A stretch of 64,000 nt of DNA. It comes from Bacteroidales bacterium KA00344 (GTDB lineage: Bacteria; Bacteroidota; Bacteroidia; Bacteroidales; Bacteroidaceae). Under the pieces are notes generated by a model. The model worked only from the letters and a program-made list of their open reading frames with translations, was not told the DNA's origin and did no database searches. The stretch is from contig KQ959474.1 in the NCBI GenBank assembly GCA_001552765.1, forward strand, positions 107,518-171,517, written 5' to 3'. Shown here in pieces: positions 51,484 through 61,282 of the stretch. The position numbers and the translations under genes are program-made. The stretch's first letter is position 1. The number at the start of each line of letters is the position of its first letter.

Positions 51484-52446
51484 TTATCCCTTGTAAATGA
51501 AGGCCAGAAATTTGTTAATCGGGCTGATGGAAAAGCGAAACCATCGGTAGTTGGCAACGGGTTTGCCACCAAATCGGAGAATAAATTCCCTGAATGGGTT
51601 GTGAGGGAATGGCAGGCCGGCATCGAGAAAATAGAAATGCGCATAGTTGTGATCCCATGCCCAGTTCAAGGCATGCCATATTGTCATCATGTTGGGATGA
51701 AGATGCGGATAACGCTTACGGCGAGAGGCAAGATACCATAAAAAAGCGTTTCCATCAGCATAAATGCAGACGCATCCTCCGATAATTTTGTCCTTGTATT
51801 GGGTGATAAATATACGTGCATGATTACAATTGTATAACTCCAAAAAAAGCTGTTCCGGCGGGATGAGACGCTGCACCTTGAAGCGATAGAAGTTTCGGGT
51901 GAGCTTATAAAACTTCCGCACTTCCTGTTCTGATTTGGCTTCTCGTGTAGATATGCCCATGTTGTAGACACGCTCAATGCGTTCAAGAGTTTTAGGATTG
52001 ATGCGCTCGCCGGGTGATTTGGAGTGGAGGGAATTATGTACTTCCTGCCATGCAACAGGGAAATACGTATTTTTACGGAAAAACCTATAACCGAACATTT
52101 TTCGGGATAGTCCGCTGAACTCAATATAGAAGCAGAGTTTACGACGAAGTTTGCGTGTCAGGTCGTGGAGGAGCAGTCCGAATACTTCCTCATGGTTTAC
52201 CTCGTCTACATATTCACCCTCGCCGTAGACTCTCCCCTGTGTATAGAGCATGGGAGGCATCCATGAACCTCGACGGCGGATAACGGCAAGGATGTGTCCG
52301 ACAACTTGTCCGTTCTCGTTGGTGGCAACAGCCATGTAAGGCTTCTGTCCGGGTGTCTTCTCGATGATATGGAAGAACTCGGCACTATGAAAGAAGTTGC
52401 GACAGGTCATGTCGGGCAACTCTTCGCCAGTAGTATAAAGTCTCAC
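51484..52446 (-). CDS. GNAT/FemAB-like acetyltransferase
   Basis: A 320-residue protein resembling the Acetyltransf_6/FemAB-like group: a double GNAT fold with EFSGLSRKMFGYRFF in the first half and KDKIIGGCVCIYADGNAFLW in the second, typical of the acyl-CoA or aminoacyl-binding core. FemAB relatives add amino acids to peptidoglycan or acylate surface sugars; the substrate is not evident. Start choice: the promoter box TATCTTTG on the minus strand (52473-52466) lies inside the longest open frame, so translation must begin downstream, at GTG 52446 (VRLYTTGEEL) or possibly GTG 52461. Confidence 0.7.
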   Translation of the reverse strand: MRLYTTGEELPDMTCRNFFHSAEFFHIIEKTPGQKPYMAVATNENGQVVGHILAVIRRRGSWMPPMLYTQGRVYGEGEYVDEVNHEEVFGLLLHDLTRKLRRKLCFYIEFSGLSRKMFGYRFFRKNTYFPVAWQEVHNSLHSKSPGERINPKTLERIERVYNMGISTREAKSEQEVRKFYKLTRNFYRFKVQRLIPPEQLFLELYNCNHARIFITQYKDKIIGGCVCIYADGNAFLWYLASRRKRYPHLHPNMMTIWHALNWAWDHNYAHFYFLDAGLPFPHNPFREFILRFGGKPVANYRWFRFSISPINKFLAFIYKG

Positions 52447-52465
52447 ACGATAGGTTTGCACAAGG

Positions 52466-52525
52466 CAAAGATAACAAAAAACTCTAATATTCAACCTTTT
52501 ATATGTAATCTTTTTTGTAACTTTG
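52466..52525. promoter_or_regulatory. Divergent -7 boxes for acetyltransferase and nitroreductase genes
   Basis: Minus strand TATCTTTG (52473-52466) for the acetyltransferase-like gene and plus strand TAACTTTG (52518-52525) for the nitroreductase, about 45 nt apart. Confidence 0.55.
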
Positions 52526-52546
52526 TCCTATAACAATGAATATGAT

Positions 52547-53077
52547 ATGAAAGATTTCAAAACCTTAGTGCAGTGTCGCCGCAGCCATCGCCGTTTTACA
52601 GACCGAGAGGTTTCGGCCGAGCATTTGCAACTCATTCTGCGTGCAGCCCTCATGTCGCCAACATCAATGGGACGACGCAATTGGCATTTCGCCATCGTTG
52701 ACAACAAACGTGACATTGAGAAAATGGCTGATGCCAAGGAAATGGGGTCTCAGTTTATGAAAAATGCACCGCTTGCCATTGTGGTGATGGGAGACCCGAA
52801 GTCTAACGACTGTTGGGTGGAGGACGGAAGCATAGCTGCCATGTCCATGCAATATCAAGCGGAAGATCTCGGTCTGGGCAGCTGTTGGATTCAGATGCGA
52901 AATCGAGGTCTGGCCGATGGGCATACTGCCAATGAGGTGATACATGGCATACTGGGACTTCCCGAAAACCTGGAGGTGTTGTGCGTATTGGCCATAGGGC
53001 ACCCGGCTGACGAGTTGAAGCCACAGAGCGAGGATGATTTGAAGTGGGAAAATGTTATTATAAAATCAGATGATTAA
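52547..53077 (+). CDS. Nitroreductase-family flavoprotein
   Basis: A 176-residue FMN-dependent oxidoreductase. The start QCRRSHRRFTDREVSAEHLQLIL is the nitroreductase N-terminus (RRSxRxF binds FMN phosphate), followed by ALMSPTSMGRRNWHF, AAMSMQYQAEDLGLGSCWIQ and VLAIGHPADE. It is compact, about 175 residues, like the short Bacteroidota members. It probably reduces quinones or nitro compounds with NAD(P)H. Its end overlaps kdsC by 8 nt, so the two are translationally coupled despite unrelated functions. Confidence 0.88.
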   Translation: MKDFKTLVQCRRSHRRFTDREVSAEHLQLILRAALMSPTSMGRRNWHFAIVDNKRDIEKMADAKEMGSQFMKNAPLAIVVMGDPKSNDCWVEDGSIAAMSMQYQAEDLGLGSCWIQMRNRGLADGHTANEVIHGILGLPENLEVLCVLAIGHPADELKPQSEDDLKWENVIIKSDD

Positions 53078-53588
53078 TTACGATTTACGAAAGGTAAAGG
53101 CAGTTATTTTTGATATAGACGGGGTGCTTTCTGCCGAAACCATAGGTATGGATTCTGACGGCATGCCTGTTCGCACCATGAACATCAAGGATGGTTACGC
53201 CATACAACTGGCCATGAAGATGGGGTTGCGCGTTGCTATCATGACGGGAGGCGACTCTGAAGCCATACGTGGCAGATACGCTTATCTCGGCGTGGAAGAC
53301 ATTTACATGAAATGCGCCGTGAAGATAGAAACCTACAACAAGTTTATAAAAAAATATGGCCTACACGATGACGAAATCATTTTTATGGGTGATGATATTC
53401 CCGACTATGAAATTATGCAGCGTGTGGGTTGCCCTTGCTGCCCGGCAGACGCTTGTCCCGAAGTTAAAAATATTTCGGTTTACGTTTCCCAAAAGCGAGG
53501 TGGTTTTGGCTGTGCCCGTGATGTTTTAGAACAGGTGATGCAAGCACAGGGCTTGTGGCTGAGTTCGGCGAAGGCGTTTGGATGGTAA
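53070..53588 (+). CDS. kdsC: KDO-8-phosphate phosphatase
   Basis: A 172-residue HAD phosphatase of the tetrameric KdsC type (no cap domain). Motif I FDIDGVLS, motif II IMTGGDSEAIRGR, Lys in the KIETYNKF segment and motif IV FMGDDIPDYE. It dephosphorylates KDO-8-phosphate in the synthesis of the LPS inner core. The flap region CPCCPADACPEV is unusually Cys-rich. Followed by maf, a pairing conserved in Bacteroidota. Confidence 0.92.
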   Translation: MINYDLRKVKAVIFDIDGVLSAETIGMDSDGMPVRTMNIKDGYAIQLAMKMGLRVAIMTGGDSEAIRGRYAYLGVEDIYMKCAVKIETYNKFIKKYGLHDDEIIFMGDDIPDYEIMQRVGCPCCPADACPEVKNISVYVSQKRGGFGCARDVLEQVMQAQGLWLSSAKAFGW

Positions 53589-53748
53589 CGTTTCATAGGC
53601 ACGGAGCAGTCATCGAGTTATGACGTAATAAAAGCGTGTAAATGATTGACGATAAGAGAATAAGGATAGATAGCTTTGCGTTATTATTTAACTGTTTAAA
53701 GGTCTTGTCACCTTAACCTCAATCATGTTCAAAACAGTTTGATAAATC

Positions 53749-54309
53749 ATGAAAAAGATAATATTAGCCAGCAATTCTCCACGTAGGAGAGAACTTCTTG
53801 CCGGGTTGGGCTATGACTTTGAAGTACGCGTGATGCAAGGCATAGACGAAGGCTATCCGGCCGGCTTGTCGATGGAAGAAATTCCACAGTATATTGCCAA
53901 AGAAAAGGCAGATGCCTATGAGGTGGGTGAGACAGAAATCCTACTCACGGCCGATACGGTTGTGGTGCTGGATAACGAAGTGCTGGGCAAACCGAAAGAT
54001 GTGGCCGATGCGAGCCGTATGCTTCACGAATTGAGTGGTCGGACACATCATGTCATTACGGGGGTATGCCTGACAACAACCTCCATGCAACGACAATTTT
54101 CAGTGGTTACGGAGGTAACTTTCAAACCACTTACAGATAGGGAAATAGAGTATTATATTTCGAACTATCAACCTTTCGATAAGGCCGGTGCCTATGGCAT
54201 TCAGGAATGGATTGGCTATATTGGCGTGACGGCTATTCGAGGTAGCTATTTTAATGTGATGGGGCTACCCGTACAACGGATATATCAAGAGTTGCAACAG
54301 ATAGAATAA
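53749..54309 (+). CDS. maf: Maf-family nucleotide pyrophosphatase
   Basis: A 186-residue Maf/YhdE protein, which hydrolyses dTTP/UTP or modified nucleotides and limits their incorporation; once called a septum-formation inhibitor. Motifs: ILASNSPRRRELL at the N-terminus, ADTVVVLDNEVLGKP (catalytic Asp), SGRTHHVITGV and FDKAGAYGIQEW. The pattern fits the dTTP/UTP subgroup. Lies 160 nt after kdsC. Confidence 0.92.
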   Translation: MKKIILASNSPRRRELLAGLGYDFEVRVMQGIDEGYPAGLSMEEIPQYIAKEKADAYEVGETEILLTADTVVVLDNEVLGKPKDVADASRMLHELSGRTHHVITGVCLTTTSMQRQFSVVTEVTFKPLTDREIEYYISNYQPFDKAGAYGIQEWIGYIGVTAIRGSYFNVMGLPVQRIYQELQQIE

Positions 54310-54432
54310 CGAAGCGGTTGGATTTTGATTTTGCAACTCTTGTACTACTTCTCAAATTTTATTTTTGCTTAATTATAAAAAGGTGAAGATGTCTGTTAGG
54401 CAGCCTTTGCCGGTGATAACGCATGCTGTAAA

Positions 54433-54469
54433 CTGACAAAACTGACAGAGAAGGCTGACAAGTTTGTCA
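54433..54469 (+). promoter_or_regulatory. TGACA repeat cluster upstream of groES
   Basis: CTGACA occurs three times (54433, 54442, 54455) and the last forms the inverted repeat TGACA-AGTT-TGTCA (54456-54469). No CIRCE element (TTAGCACTC-N9-GAGTGCTAA) is present in 54310-54575. It is a candidate heat-shock operator or promoter element for groES-groEL. Confidence 0.45.
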
Positions 54470-54575
54470 TGTGATAGTCTCAATGACGAATTGGCACGGT
54501 TTTCGTAATATCCGTGTGTGTACGCTCATCGTAGCGATTATTTACATAAAACGTTTAATCAAAATACAATCAATT

Positions 54576-54848
54576 ATGAAAGTAAAACCATTAGCAGACA
54601 GAGTGTTGGTGCTTCCTGCAGAGGCTGAAGAAAAAGTAGGTGGAATCATTATTCCTGATACAGCAAAGGAAAAACCACAGCGTGGCAAAATTGTTGCCGT
54701 TGGTCAGGGTACTAAAGACGAGGAAATGATTTTGAAAGAAGGCGATGAGATTCTTTATGGCAAGTATGCCGGAACTGAATTGGAAACTGATGGCGAGAAA
54801 TATCTCATGATGCGTCAAAGCGACGTGCTCGCAATAGTGGAAAAATAG
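54576..54848 (+). CDS. groES: Co-chaperonin GroES
   Basis: A 90-residue co-chaperonin that caps the GroEL cavity. Features: [20 protein letters not shown], the mobile loop with [13 protein letters not shown] and the roof and base strands ([21 protein letters not shown]). ATG 54576 is the family start; the frame upstream belongs to the leader. 135 nt precede groEL. Confidence 0.96.
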   Translation: MKVKPLADRVLVLPAEAEEKVGGIIIPDTAKEKPQRGKIVAVGQGTKDEEMILKEGDEILYGKYAGTELETDGEKYLMMRQSDVLAIVEK

Positions 54849-54938
54849 AACAGTTAGGAATTGGGTTGTAAATGGTTTGACAATAAAAAGGGACGATTTA
54901 TAAACTCCAAATTCAACAGTTATCTTTCCTAATTCTAA

Positions 54939-56606
<1,668 letters not shown>

Positions 56607-56676
56607 GAGTTGTCACGGCTATATGCTAAGATTTGAAAGATAATCTGTTATAGCTGAAAAAACTATATGAATAAGG

Positions 56677-56710
56677 AAAGACGCATCCGTTTCAGGATGC
56701 GTCTTTTTTT
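56677..56710 (+). terminator. Terminator after groEL
   Basis: Perfect 12-bp stem AAAGACGCATCC/GGATGCGTCTTT with loop GTTTCA, continuing into TTTT. Confidence 0.9.
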
Positions 56711-56891
56711 AATCTGCCCAACACTACCATCCCATAATTTATGCAGTTGTGTAACATAGCCATTAGTGGGAGGTTTACGGTCACGAGCAAAAAAACTCAT
56801 TGAAAGATGGGTTTAGGAGAATGCTTTTGGCAATTCTTCTGTTTTTCAGTGGTTAGCTTGCTATTCTTTTTGTGTTCTATAGTGAAAACGT

Positions 56892-56899
56892 TATCTTTG
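56892..56899 (+). promoter_or_regulatory. -7 box for GH51 gene
   Basis: TATCTTTG, 26 nt before ATG 56926 and only 5 nt before an in-frame ATG at 56905; this favours 56926. Confidence 0.5.
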
Positions 56900-56925
56900 C
56901 ATACATGATTTATAAGTTCCTAAAT

Positions 56926-59460
56926 ATGAAAAACCTCTTTTTATTATTGAGCATGACGATATTGCCATACGCTGTTCGTGCACAAAATCTACAGCCGGCG
57001 TATCAGTTACTTGGCAATGACACCACCTGTCAGATATTCCTTTATTCTCCGGGAGAACGCGAAGGACTGCATTTGGCTTATTTAACCGACAATGCAATGT
57101 GGCAGGATATGGGGCAACTTTGTGGCTCGGATTATGCTCAATGGGGAGCTGAAAAGAGAATGTTTAATCCTTACATAAGTCATGCTAACGACGGAACGTG
57201 GCGCTTAATCTTTGGCGTCAATGATTATTCCCCTTGCTTTGCAGCAGCCTATAGTGAGGACTTGGTGACATGGAGACCGCAAGACTATCCGCGATTGTCA
57301 CAAAAAGGCGTTTTTAATCCTATCATGTTTCAGATGGATGACGGCACCTTTGACATTTATTATAAAGGGAAAGATGGAGCCAAACACTACGTTCAGGCAA
57401 GTCCGGATTTTAGGAAGTTTAAGGAAACGCCGGGATCAAGTACTATCGATGATATTGCATGGATGCGTGATACGGCTTTTGTTGGAGCAAGAACACATGA
57501 GGGCAATCTGTTTGATGTGCCCAAAGTGCATTTGGACTATATACGCCAATACTTTCAGGCTGTTGCCCATGAAGCAGAACTGAGCAAGGAGTCGATGTGC
57601 GATGATGCCACACGTTTTGCAACTATCGGTAATCAAGTGAAAGCCACATTGTTGGTGAATGCCGGCAAAACAAAAGCAATCAGCGATAAATTGATAGGTG
57701 CCTTTTTTGAAGATATAAATCATGCTGCCGATGGCGGGCTGTATGCGGAACTGGTGCAAAACAGAGATTTTGAATATTCCGCTACTGATCGTCAGGGATG
57801 GGATGCTGCGACAGCGTGGCAGTCTAATAAACCTATTGTAATTAAAAAGGATATACCGTTGAGTAAGAACAATCCCAACTACGCAATGCTGGCATCTCGC
57901 GACACACTCTATAACAACGGGTGGGATGGTATAACGGTTGCTCCGGATATGGAGTTCGACTTTTCCGTTTATCTGCGTAACGAAGACGCAGAGAAAAACC
58001 AAGTTCTGGTTGCGTTGGTTGTAGATGAAGGAATTGTTGCGAAAACTAAGATAAAGACAGAGGGGCAGGGCTGGAATAGATATACGGCAAAGCTTATTGT
58101 CGATCGGAAGGCACTGAAAGGGAAAGCGAGAATTGCTCTGACACCATTGAGGTCGGGTAGTGTGGCTGTTGATATGGTAAGCCTTTTTCCACAAGAAACC
58201 TATAAAGGACACGGATTACGCAAAGATCTTGCAGAGGCCATTGCCGCTTTGAATCCTAAGTTTATACGTTTCCCGGGTGGGTGCTTGTCACACGGACAAG
58301 GTTTGTCCAATATCTATCATTGGAATGAAACGATTGGACCTTGGCAAGATCGCACACCAGCCAAGAATATTTGGGGATATCATCAAACTCGAGGACTGGG
58401 CTTCTTTGAGTATTTCCAATTTTGCGAAGATATTGGGGCAGAGCCTTTACCGGTACTTGCTGCAGGTGTTCCATGCCAAAATTCACGCCCTAATGGAGAT
58501 GGCTATGGTGGTCAGCAGGGTGGAATCCCAATGGAGGAGATGCCGGCCTATTGTCAGGAAATTCTCAATATGATAGAGTGGGCCAATGGTGACCCAGCTA
58601 CATCTAACTGGGCAAAAATGCGTGCTGAAGCCGGACATCCAGCTCCTTTCAACCTTAAATATATAGGCATTGGCAACGAAGACCTTATTTCTACAGTCTT
58701 TGAGAAGCGTTATGAAATGATATGCAAGACCATCAAGGCTAAGTATCCGAATATGATAATATGTGGTACAGCAGGTCCATTTCACGAACCTTCGGCAGAC
58801 TACACAGAGGGATGGAAATTCGCGAAGGCCAACCAAAACATAATAGATATGGTGGACGAGCACTACTATGAATCTCCCGGATGGTTTATGCATCATCAGG
58901 ACTATTACGACAATTATGACCGAACAGCTCCTAAAGTGTATCTTGGAGAGTGGGCTTCCCGTTCGAATACGCTCGAAAATGCTCTTGTGGAGGCTATGTA
59001 TCTTTGTGGATTAGAACGTAACGGCGATATTGTTTCCATGTCCAGCTATGCACCACTAATGTGTCGTGAAGGGTACGTCAATTGGTATCCAGATATGATA
59101 TATTTCAATGGTGATAGCATCACAATGCTCACTCCAAGCTACCATACCCAACGGCTATGGGGGACATACAATGGAGATCAATATATAGAGTCGTCTATTG
59201 ATATTCAAGACAATCTCAGATATCGGGTGGCTGCCAGTGTTGTAAGAGACTCTAAAAAGGGGAAGACATATCTTAAACTTGTCAACGCATTACCATCTCG
59301 GCTTACCCTAACAGTCAAAGGAATTACATTTTTACCGGGGACAACTTATGAGGGATTCTCCGGACAAGTTCATGATGAAAATGTCAACATTGTAAAGGAT
59401 TCTGTAGACGCTGCAAATATTACATTACCACCATATGCTGTGAGGATAATAGAATTCTAA
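56926..59460 (+). CDS. GH51 alpha-L-arabinofuranosidase with N-terminal propeller-like domain
   Basis: An 844-residue secreted enzyme. Signal peptide (about 1-20, YAVRAQ). Residues about 25-215 resemble a truncated five-bladed propeller of clan GH43 type (YISHANDGTWRLIFG, AYSEDLVTWRPQDYP, NPIMFQMDDGTFDIYYKG). The GH51 part follows: FFEDINHAADGGLYAELVQNRDFE (shown in part FFEDINHAADGG), RFPGGCLSHG, the acid/base Glu 585 in GIGNEDL and nucleophile Glu 675 in YLGEWASR, then the C-terminal beta domain. It releases arabinofuranose from arabinan, arabinoxylan or arabinogalactan. No PUL genes are adjacent. The N-terminal module may be catalytic or carbohydrate-binding. Confidence 0.9.
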   Translation: MKNLFLLLSMTILPYAVRAQNLQPAYQLLGNDTTCQIFLYSPGEREGLHLAYLTDNAMWQDMGQLCGSDYAQWGAEKRMFNPYISHANDGTWRLIFGVNDYSPCFAAAYSEDLVTWRPQDYPRLSQKGVFNPIMFQMDDGTFDIYYKGKDGAKHYVQASPDFRKFKETPGSSTIDDIAWMRDTAFVGARTHEGNLFDVPKVHLDYIRQYFQAVAHEAELSKESMCDDATRFATIGNQVKATLLVNAGKTKAISDKLIGAFFEDINHAADGGLYAELVQNRDFEYSATDRQGWDAATAWQSNKPIVIKKDIPLSKNNPNYAMLASRDTLYNNGWDGITVAPDMEFDFSVYLRNEDAEKNQVLVALVVDEGIVAKTKIKTEGQGWNRYTAKLIVDRKALKGKARIALTPLRSGSVAVDMVSLFPQETYKGHGLRKDLAEAIAALNPKFIRFPGGCLSHGQGLSNIYHWNETIGPWQDRTPAKNIWGYHQTRGLGFFEYFQFCEDIGAEPLPVLAAGVPCQNSRPNGDGYGGQQGGIPMEEMPAYCQEILNMIEWANGDPATSNWAKMRAEAGHPAPFNLKYIGIGNEDLISTVFEKRYEMICKTIKAKYPNMIICGTAGPFHEPSADYTEGWKFAKANQNIIDMVDEHYYESPGWFMHHQDYYDNYDRTAPKVYLGEWASRSNTLENALVEAMYLCGLERNGDIVSMSSYAPLMCREGYVNWYPDMIYFNGDSITMLTPSYHTQRLWGTYNGDQYIESSIDIQDNLRYRVAASVVRDSKKGKTYLKLVNALPSRLTLTVKGITFLPGTTYEGFSGQVHDENVNIVKDSVDAANITLPPYAVRIIEF

Positions 59461-59640
59461 TTAAAACAAAGGATTAATATGTTGTAAATATAGTATTTTT
59501 TGATTTTAACTTGTTTTATATCAATAAAGGTGTAATGATTACAAAATTTATGACATAAAATTTGGATTTGTGAAGTTTTTTTCTTTACTTTGCAAACAAT
59601 TAACAAATGGGAAATAAAATATTAGGTAATTTTAAAAACT

Positions 59641-60756
59641 ATGAAAAAATTATTTAGCTTATTTGCAGCAAGTTTGTTTGCTGTATCAATGACAGCACAA
59701 ACTGTCACAGAAAGTAAAACATTTGACAATGTGTACATTGGCATTAATGGTGGCGTTGCTACTAAGACTACAGGCCATGCATGGCTGAAGGATCTTAACC
59801 CTAATGCTGGTTTACGTATTGGTCGTTATTTTACTCCAGTATTTGGTCTTGCAGTTGAGAGCAATGTTTATTTTTCAAACAAACCTTGGAAAAGTGTAGG
59901 TACAACTGCTCGCGCTATTAATACCAGTCTGCTCGGGACGGTTAATCTCAGCAATTGGTTTGGTGGTTATAAAGGTGAACCCCGTGTATTTGAAGTAAGT
60001 GCAGTGTACGGTCTTGGATGGGGACATGTTTTTGGAAGAAGCGGCAAGTATGTTAGCGCTAATTTCAAAGAAGTTACTCCAGCTAAAACTAATGTTCCAG
60101 TTGGCCAAAATATTGTAAGATCTAACAGCTTGACTTCTAAAGCCGGTCTTGATTTCGCTTTCAACTTGGGCGAAGACAAAGCATGGCAGTTCTATGTTGA
60201 GCCTGCTGTAATTTGGGGTCTTAACGGCTTTGGATACGAGGGTGTTCAATACAACATTAACAAGTCTTTTGTTCAGTTGAACGCTGGCTTTATTTACAAG
60301 TTTGCAAATTCTAACGGCACTCACAACTTTACTACTGCTACCCTGCGTGATCAGAACGAAATTGACGCATTGAATGCAACCATTAATGACCTTCGCAATG
60401 AGTTGGCTAAGAAACCTAAGGAAGTTGTTAAGGAGGTTGTTAAGGAAGTACAGGCTCCTGCTCCTAAGCCAGTGAAGGTAGAGAATCTGTTCTTTGTAAC
60501 ATTCGCACAGGGCAAGTATGCTCTTACACGCGATGCAAAGAGAATTCTGGACAACATCAAGTCAGGTCAGCACGTACAGATTGTTGGTACAGCTTCACCT
60601 GAAGGATCAAAAGAATTCAACGACAGATTGTCACAGTCTCGTGCAGACGCAGTTGCTAAGTACCTGAAGGGCAACGGTGTGATTGTAGAAGAGGCAACGG
60701 GTAAGGGTGTGCAAGGCACAACTTCAAACCGTCTGGCTGTAGTTTATGTTCAGTAA
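59641..60756 (+). CDS. OmpA-family outer membrane protein
   Basis: A 371-residue protein. Signal peptide (1-19, SMTAQ), an N-terminal eight-strand barrel (about 20-220, VYIGINGGVATKT, AGLRIGRYFTPVFGLAVESNVYF in part, FVQLNAGFIYKF), a coiled linker (NEIDALNATINDLRNEL) with Lys/Val/Pro repeats (KEVVKEVVKEV), and an OmpA peptidoglycan-binding domain (VTFAQGKYALTRDAKRILD, VGTASPEGSKEFNDRLSQSRADAV in part GTASPEGSKEFNDRLS). It tethers the outer membrane to the cell wall and is probably abundant. A purine-rich leader and a strong terminator flank it. Confidence 0.93.
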   Translation: MKKLFSLFAASLFAVSMTAQTVTESKTFDNVYIGINGGVATKTTGHAWLKDLNPNAGLRIGRYFTPVFGLAVESNVYFSNKPWKSVGTTARAINTSLLGTVNLSNWFGGYKGEPRVFEVSAVYGLGWGHVFGRSGKYVSANFKEVTPAKTNVPVGQNIVRSNSLTSKAGLDFAFNLGEDKAWQFYVEPAVIWGLNGFGYEGVQYNINKSFVQLNAGFIYKFANSNGTHNFTTATLRDQNEIDALNATINDLRNELAKKPKEVVKEVVKEVQAPAPKPVKVENLFFVTFAQGKYALTRDAKRILDNIKSGQHVQIVGTASPEGSKEFNDRLSQSRADAVAKYLKGNGVIVEEATGKGVQGTTSNRLAVVYVQ

Positions 60757-60779
60757 GCAAACAACCATCACATAAATCG

Positions 60780-60814
60780 AATCCCGATGTTCATTGAACA
60801 TCGGGATTTTTTTT
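60780..60814 (+). terminator. Terminator after OmpA-family gene
   Basis: 13-bp perfect stem (AATCCCGATGTTC 60780-60792, GAACATCGGGATT 60796-60808), 3-nt loop, then TTTTTT. Confidence 0.92.
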
Positions 60815-61206
60815 GCTATTTATTATTGATACTCCACATTGCAGTAATGACTTAATTTAATGCTTTTGTGTGTTTTCAGACAAGGTGTGATGACCAAAAC
60901 ATAGCTTATATAATAGGAAATGCTTTAAAGATAACTATTAAATTAATAAACTATTGTTATTTGCTGAGGTAGGAAATTATGGTAGGGATGAGGTAAGTGG
61001 ATCTGTTGAAAATTGATAAATAAGCTTTTCATATCCTCGAATGGTATTTACTGTGAATATTAGAACTGGATTATGACAATTATCAGCTTTAGATTTTAAA
61101 GCAATCGAGTTATTCGTAGAAATAAGGGAAATATGGCTTAATATTTCTAATGTTTGCGATAACAGTAAATTTGTAAACTTGGCATTACATTTTTTTGAAT
61201 TAATGC

Positions 61207-61237
61207 TTTGAATATATAATTTAAAACAGTACCTTTG
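61207..61237 (+). promoter_or_regulatory. Consensus promoter for ppdK
   Basis: TTTG (61207-61210), 19 nt, TACCTTTG (61230-61237), 46 nt before the ATG: an exact match to the Bacteroidota consensus. The rest of the gap 60815-61206 is A/T-rich with no gene I can support. Confidence 0.8.
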
Positions 61238-61282
61238 CAATAATAATAAATATGTATAAAAAATAACTACCAATCGAAAGCT

